Assembly (NCBI GenBank): GCA_038380435.1
Contig: JAWZYU010000025.1
Location: 28,992,707-29,056,706 of the forward strand
DNA: 64,000 nt
Origin: Ryuthela nishihirai
Taxonomy: Eukaryota > Arthropoda > Arachnida > Araneae > Heptathelidae
Direction of reading: 5' to 3'
Part shown: positions 20,940-31,744 of the stretch, in pieces
Layout: every line of letters starts with the position of its first letter
How positions within the stretch are numbered: position 1 is the stretch's first letter
Notes under the pieces: model-generated
The model's input: only the letters and a program-made list of their open reading frames with translations
Told to the model about the DNA's origin: nothing
Databases searched by the model: none
Program-made: the position numbers and the translations under genes

Positions 20940-23560
20940 TTTGCGTGCGAGCGTATGTCTCATCACGCTGATGAAATCGGGTAAAAAATAACTTTTTTGT
21001 ACGAGGTAGAATGTTATAGAAAGTAAGAATGCTAAAAAACTTTCATCATGAATGCATATTAACGGAGTAGGGGAACATTAGTTTAAAACTTCGACTATAA
21101 AAATAATATATTGCTTCACGCACCTCCACTAATCCACTGAAATTATATTTGCAACGGGACTGATAGCCAAAATTTAGCAAACGAAACCGCTTAACTGACA
21201 TATATGCTCTGATCGCGCCTACTGCTTACAAGAGAGACGACCTTCTAACCCGTTTCGATATCTTGTACACTCATCCCCATGTGATCTGACAAGACACAAC
21301 AAGCGTGTGGTATGCAAAGGTCACGGGGACCAACGTGGAATGCGGCGTCTTTGAGAAGAGTGGCGGGTCCGTCCGAAAACCTAATGGGAAAGTTAAATAA
21401 TTACTGTTTCCTCTCGAAATACAGAAGGAATTCTTCTGCTGATAGACGCACTTAAAAATAGGAATCTATGAAATTCAAAGGGAGATTGTTGTTTTTACAT
21501 ATTATCGGGATTACAATTAATACCGATTCCCTGCCCTTTAGGTTATGAAATATAACTGGAACCTTATTAGATCACTTAAAATTGAGTTGACACACTTTAT
21601 GACCGACTCCTCGGAGAAGTGCTAAATCTATGTGGCGGAATACTAAAAATAGAATTCATACGTTTCCGTAAAAAACTTTAGTTCCAATATGAGTTAAAAG
21701 GTTATGGTTCGACTCAGGAAAAATAGGATTCGACCTCGGACATTAGAAAAGATGTGCGCCGTATAATTCCGTGGAAAAATACGAAAATCTTTAGCAATAT
21801 CCCAGGCGTCCTTTGTTAGGCGATAGTATTAACATCCTTATACGTTCTCACTTCAAGCTTGCTTTCTCTATCATAACCCTCGATGCTTGCGAAAATTATC
21901 AAAGATGAATGTACAATCTTCGGAGTTCATTTTACTGTAGATGTCTAATTCTGGCAGGATCCCTCTCCACTTTTAAAATTTAGATCTTACACCAAAACCC
22001 GATAGTCCTTTCATATACGTATTTTTATAACCCACGTATTTTAAGTCCGTTTTAATCAATACTTATTTCTTTCAACTCACTCCCTCGTGACTATTACTAG
22101 AAGAAGGGCTACCTCACAGTAGCAGCAAATAAAAAATCTGATTTTATTCGTCGTGATGAAAAATATTGAAGGTAATAGGGTCGACCTAAAAGATCCGTTT
22201 TCGGATCCTCACCCCGGATGGCTTTTAACAAAAGTCCTATGAAATAAAAAAAAAAACTCCCCCGTTACGGGACGTTGTTTAAAAAAACTTATTATGGCTG
22301 TGTCCTCAGTACATGATGCAAACTCTTTCCCAGGAAGTAACGCTATTCGATGTATCCCCGGGTTACATGCTTTTACAGGGTAAAGCCTGTGTGGCAGAAT
22401 GTTAAAAGTAGAGTTCATACGTTTCCGTAAAGCTTAAGTTCCAACATGCGTTAAAGGAGTATGGTTCGACTCACTTTGAGAGGAGCAGTCGCTCGGACCA
22501 AAAGCCTGATGGGTCTCCCATTACATCGACAAACTACCTGTCCATAGGCTGAGTAAGCATTTAGAATGAAAGATTGAGTCTGCTTCACGACACAGATTCG
22601 TAAAACGCTCAATAATTATTTTGTGAGAGAAAGCATGCATAAAGTTCAAACACTAATACATCTTCCCTTTCTAATAAACCATACGATCAAAGTAGATAAA
22701 TTGCAAGCATCATCGGATCTGATTCCGTATATCTGCTTACGACGAAAATCTCACAATAGCCTATTCAGTACTTTAACCCCCCCGATATACAGTATGTGAC
22801 TAGGTCGTTTAACTAAATTACGTGCATAAACGAAAATGTAAAGGGATATCTGTAAATTCGCACAACGGGATAGGTGAATATTTTCACAATTCTTTTGAAG
22901 GCAGAATAACTGTGACGAGAGAGAAAGTATAAAAATGCAGTGGGATGGCTGTAAAAACAACAGATTACAGCGCAAATACTGTAAGATAGAAAAAACGACT
23001 ATTAACAAGTGTCATATAAGGAGCGACCGATAAAAGTCACACCGTAGCGGAAGGAGTAATGCAGGAAAAATCATAAAATATTAACCCCCCTCCCCCACGC
23101 TGGTAAATCACGGTCCATTGCGTACACATGGATGAATATCACAAAAATACTTTGCATATAGTAAAGAACCACCGAAGTTTGGAAATTTAAAATCTGAAAA
23201 CTCACTGTTTATAGTATTTCCGTGAAAAGTCACCCCCCAGAATCGAGATCTAGCTCTGTCGCCAGTTATTCCAGCGTACTATCTCTTTTCAGCACGTTTG
23301 AATAAGTGCATGTGAAGGTGGCTAGCTGCATACACAAGCTTTTCGACAAAGATAGGATGTTTCACTACAATCTAACACGGAGATGTCTATTAAGTTATTT
23401 TTTCCTCCTATTTCTACACTAGTGTCGAAGTCTTAGAACAAGTGGTTCGGGTTAGCACACGTTTTTGATATTATCTTGTTTGGTAATCTGAAAGAACAGT
23501 GTCTATGGAACATTACCCCCCTGCAAGCTAGTACTAATTACTTTACGATTCTGAGGGACG
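20940..23560. other. Left arm interior, no convincing gene
   Basis: AT-rich sequence with scattered short frames, the largest 69 and 85 residues (22209-22418, 22751-23008; the second lacks an ATG). None resembles a known family. Contains direct-repeat blocks mirrored at ~28870-29000, 29100-29370 and 29630-29735. Confidence 0.5.
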
Positions 23561-23562
23561 AA

Positions 23563-23630
23563 GGTTGTAATCGTTGGCAGATATTTTTCAGAAATATGTA
23601 ATCAACCATAGTGTTCGGATATTTGATCCA
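23563..23630. repeat. Fragment of the Tc1-type MITE inside the left arm
   Basis: GTAATCAACCATAGTGTTCG and flanking sequence match the host MITE family at 4976-5188. Mirrored at ~27728-27798. No complete ends are present. Confidence 0.7.
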
Positions 23631-23951
23631 TAGTAAGACATGAACGATGTTTACCTGCCATCAGCGACCCCTTCTACGGATCGTATGAGAGGTAATTGTT
23701 ACGACAATTAGCTACGTGAAGTCGTGTTTATTTTTAACAGCAAAGACACACTAATTACCGACTAGCTAGAGAACGATATATTAACCTGCTAAAGTTTGAT
23801 TTTAACGATCAGATAGTGTATATATCATCACTTTTTTAGTTCATAATAATATTCCAACTTTTAAAGGAAATATTGTCTCGTTATAAGCGATTACATACAA
23901 AGAGATACACACTCTATACTTTAAATCTATAGAGACAACGATCACTATCCC

Positions 23952-24030
23952 AGGAACACATCTGTGAAATATCACCACATTTTTGTTTTTAACGTACGGT
24001 TGAATCGTTCTACGATGCTAGCTTTGGTTT
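23952..24030 (+). repeat. ~78-bp repeat P, copy 1 (outer left)
   Basis: Runs from GGAACACATCTGTGAAATAT to GCTAGCTTTGGTTT. Other copies: 25468-25545 (inverted), 25810-25887, 27325-27402 (inverted). The pair 23952/25468 brackets the left PC4-like gene. Confidence 0.85.
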
Positions 24031-24203
24031 CCCATCCCTTTCTTTTACACCCACCCGATATAAAACATTCGACCCAACATAGCTTGCTAGCTGTGCGAGG
24101 TCTTGATACAGAGAACAATATTAACACTTCTAAGGCTGACCTTAAAATCCCCGTTAACTATACAAAAGAAATCACATTGACAAAAATATCAGAGACATTC
24201 ATA

Positions 24204-24209
24204 TTTATT
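24204..24209 (-). terminator. Polyadenylation signal of left PC4-like gene
   Basis: AATAAA on the minus strand, 22 bp after the stop codon; mirrored at 27146-27151. Confidence 0.6.
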
Positions 24210-24231
24210 TACATTAAGGTCACATTAATAT

Positions 24232-25134
24232 TTAGTTCGTACATACCACTTCACCGTGCACCTCTTTTAGTACTGTTGCAAAGTTCAATTTAGACATAAA
24301 CGCGACATTAGCAGGACGATTTAGTTCGATACATGATTCTTCCACAAAACTTACGGCAATATCAGTTAGATTAACGTTTCTTACCACTTCGGGGAAATAA
24401 TCGTAAGCTGATTCAGCGTTTATGGTGAGGCACGAATGGCGAAGTTGACTCGGATGATCCACTTCACACCCGAAACAGTTCTTACGTAGCAGCGTAAACA
24501 GTTCTTTTCGGAGATCTGTTTTCAAAGTCCGCTTTAAACAGTCCATAAGCTTTACGAAATCACTGCTGTCTTGTTCAAGGGGTCGATCGTTAGATGGTGG
24601 GCTTCGAGGAAGATTTGCCGCTAATTCTACCTTCCGCACTGCATTCCAAAATTTACCGTTTTCAAACTTCAGAGCCATCAAACTGTAGGTGATTGGATCG
24701 CATAAATCTGTCAACCGCTGCCACTGTTCGACGCTGAGCCGAACCGATGACGAAAATACAAGTCCTCCGTCACGGGGGATGCTTTTTTTAATGACCACGC
24801 CGTGTCCACCTTTGAGCACGACGAGGCAAACCATAGCGTCCAGTTCATACTCGCCGTATTCGACATCTTCGAACGCTTCGACGATTGTAGACGCATACGA
24901 AACCAGTCCATGCCACTGCTCTTCAGACAGCATCACACCGTCCTTTGTAGGATATAGTTTTAACGAGTCATCACTCTGGAACACACGTATGTGCACTTTA
25001 GGATATGACCGATATTCACAAACGCTCGCAAACAAATCCGATCCGAGTTGAAACATATGGCTGTCATCATCTCTAACAGCAAGTCGCTTCGCAGGAAGAT
25101 CACCATCGGTCAGGGAACGTTTAGCACAAGCCAT
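24232..25134 (-). CDS. PC4 (SUB1)-domain protein, left arm copy, 300 aa
   Basis: Same protein as at 26221-27123 apart from one visible change near the C-terminus (Val for Leu at residue 296). Residues ~26-92 fit the PC4 single-stranded-DNA-binding fold (HMFQLG start, KVHIRVF strand, GVMLSEEQW turn and helix). Residues ~96-150 look like a diverged second PC4-like unit (VRLSVEQWQRL). C220, C223, H227, H233 and C235 may bind zinc. The N-terminus has basic clusters (AKRS, PAKRL) suited to nuclear import. Reads outward from the palindrome centre. Confidence 0.8.
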   Translation of the reverse strand: MACAKRSLTDGDLPAKRLAVRDDDSHMFQLGSDLFASVCEYRSYPKVHIRVFQSDDSLKLYPTKDGVMLSEEQWHGLVSYASTIVEAFEDVEYGEYELDAMVCLVVLKGGHGVVIKKSIPRDGGLVFSSSVRLSVEQWQRLTDLCDPITYSLMALKFENGKFWNAVRKVELAANLPRSPPSNDRPLEQDSSDFVKLMDCLKRTLKTDLRKELFTLLRKNCFGCEVDHPSQLRHSCLTINAESAYDYFPEVVRNVNLTDIAVSFVEESCIELNRPANVAFMSKLNFATVLKEVHGEVVCTN

Positions 25135-25187
25135 AGCAAGTCGATACTGGAAAAAATAATGCCTTACAGCCCGTCGAAGGGTAATAC

Positions 25188-25195
25188 TTATACCT
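25188..25195 (-). promoter_or_regulatory. TATA-like element of left PC4-like gene
   Basis: TATAAGTA on the minus strand ~55 bp upstream of the ATG, mirror of 26163-26170. Confidence 0.55.
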
Positions 25196-25467
25196 TAAAC
25201 CTGTGACGTGTCCCTGTAACTCCATCCCATTGGTCGAGATCTGGTACATTTGCCATCTCTTAGTAAACATGATGACGTCTACAAATATTTACGAGCCTGT
25301 ATAGACGTGCTTTCGAAATATGCATGTGGTGCTCCTTTAAAACGGAAATCGTGGGAGCTTTTGATCACAAAAAACTTTCAGAATATCTCTGAAATTACAA
25401 ACAGATAAGGGGGGTTGAATTCATTAACAGAGTATTTCAAAAGTATCTTAAAAACACACTCATAATG

Positions 25468-25545
25468 AAACCAAAGCTAGCATCCTAGAACGATTCAACC
25501 GTACGTTAAAAACAAAAACGTGGTGATATTTCACAGGTGTGTTCC
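25468..25545 (-). repeat. ~78-bp repeat P, copy 2 (inner left, inverted)
   Basis: Reverse complement of copy 1 with a few changes. It lies between the left PC4 gene promoter and the palindrome centre. Confidence 0.85.
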
Positions 25546-25809
25546 ATGGAGGCGCCACTCAGGGGGAAAGGGGGGTGTTTTAATAAGGGGAGTGGCCTGT
25601 TACGTAATGATTACGTAATGAATACGTAATGAATACTGTGATATTTCACAGGTGTGTTCCATGGAGGCGGCACTCAGGGGGAAAGGGGGGTGTTTTAATA
25701 AGGGGAGTGGCCTGTTACGTAATGATTACGTAATGATTACGTAATGAATACGTAACAGGCCACTCCCCTTATTAAAACACCCCCCTTTCCCCCTGAGTGG
25801 CGCCTCCAT
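25546..25809. repeat. Centre of the palindrome: remnant terminal sequence and TTACGTAA cluster
   Basis: Arms converge at AGTGGCCTGTTACG (25591-25604) and its inverse at 25751. Between them is a second direct copy of the arm end (~25636-25719). Perfect TTACGTAA lies at 25600, 25611, 25715, 25726 and 25737. The order GGCGCCACTCAGGGGGAAAG, GGGGTGTTTTAATAAGGGG, GTGGCCTGTTACGTAATGAT parallels the outer terminus (GGCGCCACTGAGGGGGAAAG, then GGGGCGTGGCATGTTAAG). Confidence 0.85.
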
Positions 25810-25887
25810 GGAACACACCTGTGAAATATCACCACGTTTTTGTTTTTAACGTACGGTTGAATCGTTCTACGATGCTAGCTTTGGTTT
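25810..25887 (+). repeat. ~78-bp repeat P, copy 3 (inner right)
   Basis: Mirror of copy 2. Confidence 0.85.
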
Positions 25888-26162
25888 CATTATGAGTGTG
25901 TTTTTAAGATACTTTTGAAATACTCTGTTAATGAATTCAACCCCCCTTATCTGTTTGTAATTTCAGAGATATTCTGAAAGGTTTTTGTGATCAAAAGCTC
26001 CCACGATTTCCGTTTTAAAGGAGCACCACATGCATATTTCGAAAGCACGTCTATACAGGCTCGTAAATATTTGTAGACGTCATCATGTTTACTAAGAGAT
26101 GGCAAATGTACCAGATCTCGACCAATGGGATGGAGTTACAGGGACACGTCACAGGTTTAAGG

Positions 26163-26170
26163 TATAAGTA
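26163..26170 (+). promoter_or_regulatory. TATA-like element of right PC4-like gene
   Basis: TATAAGTA 51 bp before the ATG, implying a very short leader. A pyrimidine-rich ATTTTTTCCAG at ~26198-26208 could alternatively be a splice acceptor. Confidence 0.55.
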
Positions 26171-26220
26171 TTACCCTTCGACGGGCTGTAAGGCATTATT
26201 TTTTCCAGTATCGACTTGCT

Positions 26221-27123
26221 ATGGCTTGTGCTAAACGTTCCCTGACCGATGGTGATCTTCCTGCGAAGCGACTTGCTGTTAGAGATGATGACAGCCATAT
26301 GTTTCAACTCGGATCGGATTTGTTTGCGAGCGTTTGTGAATATCGGTCATATCCTAAAGTGCACATACGTGTGTTCCAGAGTGATGACTCGTTAAAACTA
26401 TATCCTACAAAGGACGGTGTGATGCTGTCTGAAGAGCAGTGGCATGGACTGGTTTCGTATGCGTCTACAATCGTCGAAGCGTTCGAAGATGTCGAATACG
26501 GCGAGTATGAACTGGACGCTATGGTTTGCCTCGTCGTGCTCAAAGGTGGACACGGCGTGGTCATTAAAAAAAGCATCCCCCGTGACGGAGGACTTGTATT
26601 TTCGTCATCGGTTCGGCTCAGCGTCGAACAGTGGCAGCGGTTGACAGATTTATGCGATCCAATCACCTACAGTTTGATGGCTCTGAAGTTTGAAAACGGT
26701 AAATTTTGGAATGCAGTGCGGAAGGTAGAATTAGCGGCAAATCTTCCTCGAAGCCCACCATCTAACGATCGACCCCTTGAACAAGACAGCAGTGATTTCG
26801 TAAAGCTTATGGACTGTTTAAAGCGGACTTTGAAAACAGATCTCCGAAAAGAACTGTTTACGCTGCTACGTAAGAACTGTTTCGGGTGTGAAGTGGATCA
26901 TCCGAGTCAACTTCGCCATTCGTGCCTCACCATAAACGCTGAATCAGCTTACGATTATTTCCCCGAAGTGGTAAGAAACGTTAATCTAACTGATATTGCC
27001 GTAAGTTTTGTGGAAGAATCATGTATCGAACTAAATCGTCCTGCTAATGTCGCGTTTATGTCTAAATTGAACTTTGCAACAGTACTAAAAGAGGTGCACG
27101 GTGAACTGGTATGTACGAACTAA
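26221..27123 (+). CDS. PC4 (SUB1)-domain protein, right arm copy, 300 aa
   Basis: PC4 proteins bind single-stranded or melted DNA and act in transcription, replication and repair. The N-terminal domain is visible at residues ~26-92 with the order HMFQLGSDLFASV, YPKVHIRVF, a basic loop, GVMLSEEQW and a following helix. A second PC4-like unit follows (~96-150), then a linker rich in Pro/Ser (176-190), a helical KLMDCLKRTLKTDLRKEL stretch, and a Cys/His cluster (C220-x2-C223-x3-H227-P-S-Q-x2-H233-x-C235) that I do not recognise with certainty. The start is the first ATG after a TATA box; AATAAA follows the stop by 22 bp. Intronless and compact, virus-like. Role in this element is inferred: replication or late transcription of the element DNA. 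Confidence 0.85.
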   Translation: MACAKRSLTDGDLPAKRLAVRDDDSHMFQLGSDLFASVCEYRSYPKVHIRVFQSDDSLKLYPTKDGVMLSEEQWHGLVSYASTIVEAFEDVEYGEYELDAMVCLVVLKGGHGVVIKKSIPRDGGLVFSSSVRLSVEQWQRLTDLCDPITYSLMALKFENGKFWNAVRKVELAANLPRSPPSNDRPLEQDSSDFVKLMDCLKRTLKTDLRKELFTLLRKNCFGCEVDHPSQLRHSCLTINAESAYDYFPEVVRNVNLTDIAVSFVEESCIELNRPANVAFMSKLNFATVLKEVHGELVCTN

Positions 27124-27145
27124 ATATTAATGTGACCTTAATGTA

Positions 27146-27151
27146 AATAAA
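27146..27151 (+). terminator. Polyadenylation signal of right PC4-like gene
   Basis: AATAAA shortly after the TAA at 27121. Confidence 0.6.
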
Positions 27152-27324
27152 TATGAATGTCTCTGATATTTTTGTCAATGTGATTTCTTTTGTATAGTTA
27201 ACGGGGATTTTAAGGTCAGCCTTAGAAGTGTTAATATTGTTCTCTGTATCAAGACCTCGCACAGCTAGCAAGCTATGTTGGGTCGAATGTTTTATATCGG
27301 GTGGGTGTAAAAGAAAGGGATGGG

Positions 27325-27402
27325 AAACCAAAGCTAGCATCGTAGAACGATTCAACCGTACGTTAAAAACAAAAATGTGGTGATATTTCACAGATGTGTT
27401 CC
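27325..27402 (-). repeat. ~78-bp repeat P, copy 4 (outer right, inverted)
   Basis: Mirror of copy 1. With copy 3 it brackets the right PC4-like gene. Confidence 0.85.
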
Positions 27403-30400
27403 TGGGATAGTGATCGTTGTCTCTATAGATTTAAAGTATAGAGTGTGTATCTCTTTGTATGTAATCGCTTATAACGAGACAATATTTCCTTTAAAAGTTG
27501 GAATATTATTATGAACTAAAAAAGTGATGATATATACACTATCTGATCGTTAAAATCAAACTTTAGCAGGTTAATATATCGTTCTCTAGCTAGTCGGTAA
27601 TTAGTGTGTCTTTGCTGTTAAAAATAAACACGACTTCACGTAGCTAATTGTCGTAACAATTACCTCTCATACGATCCGTAGAAGGGGTCGCTGATGGCAG
27701 GTAAACATCGTTCATGTCTTACTATGGATCAAATATCCGAACACTATGGTTGATTACATATTTCTGAAAAATATCTGCCAACGATTACAACCTTCGTCCC
27801 TCAGAATCGTAAAGTAATTAGTACTAGCTTGCAGGGGGGTAATGTTCCATAGACACTGTTCTTTCAGATTACCAAACAAGATAATATCAAAAACGTGTGC
27901 TAACCCGAACCACTTGTTCTAAGACTTCGACACTAGTGTAGAAATAGGAGGAAAAAATAACTTAATAGACATCTCCGTGTTAGATTGTAGTGAAACATCC
28001 TATCTTTGTCGAAAAGCTTGTGTATGCAGCTAGCCACCTTCACATGCACTTATTCAAACGTGCTGAAAAGAGATAGTACGCTGGAATAACTGGCGACAGA
28101 GCTAGATCTCGATTCTGGGGGGTGACTTTTCACGGAAATACTATAAACAGTGAGTTTTCAGATTTTAAATTTCCAAACTTCGGTGGTTCTTTACTATATG
28201 CAAAGTATTTTTGTGATATTCATCCATGTGTACGCAATGGACCGTGATTTACCAGCGTGGGGGAGGGGGGTTAATATTTTATGATTTTTCCTGCATTACT
28301 CCTTCCGCTACGGTGTGACTTTTATCGGTCGCTCCTTATATGACACTTGTTAATAGTCGTTTTTTCTATCTTACAGTATTTGCGCTGTAATCTGTTGTTT
28401 TTACAGCCATCCCACTGCATTTTTATACTTTCTCTCTCGTCACAGTTATTCTGCCTTCAAAAGAATTGTGAAAATATTCACCTATCCCGTTGTGCGAATT
28501 TACAGATATCCCTTTACATTTTCGTTTATGCACGTAATTTAGTTAAACGACCTAGTCACATACTGTATATCGGGGGGGTTAAAGTACTGAATAGGCTATT
28601 GTGAGATTTTCGTCGTAAGCAGATATACGGAATCAGATCCGATGATGCTTGCAATTTATCTACTTTGATCGTATGGTTTATTAGAAAGGGAAGATGTATT
28701 AGTGTTTGAACTTTATGCATGCTTTCTCTCACAAAATAATTATTGAGCGTTTTACGAATCTGTGTCGTGAAGCAGACTCAATCTTTCATTCTAAATGCTT
28801 ACTCAGCCTATGGACAGGTAGTTTGTCGATGTAATGGGAGACCCATCAGGCTTTTGGTCCGAGCGACTGCTCCTCTCAAAGTGAGTCGAACCATACTCCT
28901 TTAACGCATGTTGGAACTTAAGCTTTACGGAAACGTATGAACTCTACTTTTAACATTCTGCCACACAGGCTTTACCCTGTAAAAGCATGTAACCCGGGGA
29001 TACATCGAATAGCGTTACTTCCTGGGAAAGAGTTTGCATCATGTACTGAGGACACAGCCATAATAAGTTTTTTTAAACAACGTCCCGTAACGGGGGAGTT
29101 TTTTTTTTTATTTCATAGGACTTTTGTTAAAAGCCATCCGGGGTGAGGATCCGAAAACGGATCTTTTAGGTCGACCCTATTACCTTCAATATTTTTCATC
29201 ACGACGAATAAAATCAGATTTTTTATTTGCTGCTACTGTGAGGTAGCCCTTCTTCTAGTAATAGTCACGAGGGAGTGAGTTGAAAGAAATAAGTATTGAT
29301 TAAAACGGACTTAAAATACGTGGGTTATAAAAATACGTATATGAAAGGACTATCGGGTTTTGGTGTAAGATCTAAATTTTAAAAGTGGAGAGGGATCCTG
29401 CCAGAATTAGACATCTACAGTAAAATGAACTCCGAAGATTGTACATTCATCTTTGATAATTTTCGCAAGCATCGAGGGTTATGATAGAGAAAGCAAGCTT
29501 GAAGTGAGAACGTATAAGGATGTTAATACTATCGCCTAACAAAGGACGCCTGGGATATTGCTAAAGATTTTCGTATTTTTCCACGGAATTATACGGCGCA
29601 CATCTTTTCTAATGTCCGAGGTCGAATCCTATTTTTCCTGAGTCGAACCATAACCTTTTAACTCATATTGGAACTAAAGTTTTTTACGGAAACGTATGAA
29701 TTCTATTTTTAGTATTCCGCCACATAGATTTAGCACTTCTCCGAGGAGTCGGTCATAAAGTGTGTCAACTCAATTTTAAGTGATCTAATAAGGTTCCAGT
29801 TATATTTCATAACCTAAAGGGCAGGGAATCGGTATTAATTGTAATCCCGATAATATGTAAAAACAACAATCTCCCTTTGAATTTCATAGATTCCTATTTT
29901 TAAGTGCGTCTATCAGCAGAAGAATTCCTTCTGTATTTCGAGAGGAAACAGTAATTATTTAACTTTCCCATTAGGTTTTCGGACGGACCCGCCACTCTTC
30001 TCAAAGACGCCGCATTCCACGTTGGTCCCCGTGACCTTTGCATACCACACGCTTGTTGTGTCTTGTCAGATCACATGGGGATGAGTGTACAAGATATCGA
30101 AACGGGTTAGAAGGTCGTCTCTCTTGTAAGCAGTAGGCGCGATCAGAGCATATATGTCAGTTAAGCGGTTTCGTTTGCTAAATTTTGGCTATCAGTCCCG
30201 TTGCAAATATAATTTCAGTGGATTAGTGGAGGTGCGTGAAGCAATGTATTATTTTTATAGTCGAAGTTTTAAACTAATGTTCCCCTACTCCGTTAATATG
30301 CATTCATGATGAAAGTTTTTTAGCATTCTTACTTTCTATAACATTCTACCTCGTACAAAAAAGTTATTTTTTACCCGATTTCATCAGCGTGATGAGACAT

Positions 30401-30417
30401 ACGCTCGCACGCAAACG
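27403..30417. other. Right arm interior, no convincing gene
   Basis: Mirror of the left arm interior. Direct repeats within the arm: an ~85-bp block at ~28885-28972 and ~29640-29728 (TTACGGAAACGTATGAA core), and a ~270-bp block at ~29130-29370 and ~30770-31030 (ATATTTTTCATCACGACGAA core). A MITE scrap lies at ~27728-27798. Confidence 0.55.
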
Positions 30418-30939
30418 ATGGGAGAGACGTTTTTTCTTCGGTGTTGCGTTACTACGTGGAAACACAGATATCTGACGGCACCAACCCGATGGAGACTAAT
30501 ACGCACAACTCTTGAAGGTTTAGGACGTGTCATTTCAAAAGTCTACATGGGGTGCGTTGAAACCTATCATAAAGGGTTGTGCAGAGAACCGTCTCCGGAC
30601 TTGGGGAAAATATCGAGTCCGAAATCCACGATAAAGAGTGCCAGTGAGTTTTCACGATGTAAGACAGCGCGCCTAATGCGGGAGCAGCACAGATTCATTC
30701 GTCAATTTGATCCCCCGTTTGGAATTTTTTATTTTCGTAGGACTGAACCATCCATCAGTGAAACGCTGTCTGGGGTGAGGATCCGAACACGGAGTCTATT
30801 AGGTCGATCCTATCACTCCTCAATATTTTTCATCACGACGAATAAAATCATATTTTTTACCCATCGGCATTTTCTGCGGGACAGTCTTTTAAAAACAGTT
30901 AGTGTGGATAGATCTAGTAAGCGACAGTCGTGGAGTTAA
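30418..30939 (+). CDS. Uncharacterised 173-aa ORF, right arm
   Basis: Identical to the left-arm frame at 20416-20937. No recognised domain. Coding status doubtful because half of it lies in a repeated block. Confidence 0.3.
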   Translation: MGETFFLRCCVTTWKHRYLTAPTRWRLIRTTLEGLGRVISKVYMGCVETYHKGLCREPSPDLGKISSPKSTIKSASEFSRCKTARLMREQHRFIRQFDPPFGIFYFRRTEPSISETLSGVRIRTRSLLGRSYHSSIFFITTNKIIFFTHRHFLRDSLLKTVSVDRSSKRQSWS

Positions 30940-31384
30940 AAGAAATAAGTGTTACTGAAACGGACTTAAAATACGTGGGTTATAAAAAATACGTATATTA
31001 ATGTGAAAGGACTATCGTGTTTTGGTGTAAGAAACACATAGAAAAAGCTAGTTATAAAGAATGCTAGGTTAATATCTGAAATGCCTGACACGCACCTAAG
31101 CCACAGCAAGTACACGGTATAGTCCCGTGCGTCCCGGAATCCACACAGCGAGGGATGATTTTTTTTTTTCCGGTGAAACACATCTACAGAAAACAGATTT
31201 TTATTTAGACCGTGGAGTGATTTTAATAAAGGTGAGGAATATTTTGACGAGTGTTTAATTACTAGGGAATTTTGTATCATCCTTTTCTGTACAATTATTC
31301 TGAGACCAGCCAATCGTTCCATACAATTATTCTGAGACCAGCCAATCGTTCCATGCAATTATTCTGAGACTTGCATCAGCCGAG

Positions 31385-31700
31385 TGAAGGAGGGGGCCTT
31401 AAAATATAGGTATGGTGTTTAAATGGTCAACCAGCGGGTTTTTCATAAGGGGGAGGGCTTAAAATATAGGTAGCTCGACCGTGGGGTACGAAAACGAGAA
31501 ATTAGACTTAAAGGGTTTTTTGGGAAAATAGTACTTCTCACTGTCAACAGATGGCGCCAGGAGGGTTTTTAATAAGGGGGAGGGCTTAAAATATAGGTAG
31601 GTCGACCGTGGGGTCCGAAAACGAGAAATTAGACTTAAAATAAAGGGGTTTTTGGGAAAATAGTACGTCTCACTGTCAACAGATGGCGCCACTGAGGGGG
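31385..31700 (-). repeat. Subterminal direct repeats of the right arm
   Basis: Mirror of 19620-19975, with the same TGGCGCCATCTGTTGACAG units. Confidence 0.8.
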
Positions 31701-31744
31701 AAAGGGGGGTGAAAGGGGGGTTTAATAAAGGGGAGGAATTATTA

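Noticed and set aside
24689..25051. 120-aa and 66-aa frames overlapping the PC4-like genes (also 26304-26666, 26444-26644)
   Set aside because: Shadow frames of the 300-aa gene.
28347..28604. 85-aa frame in each arm (also 22751-23008)
   Set aside because: No ATG start, leucine/cysteine-rich by AT bias, no family resemblance.
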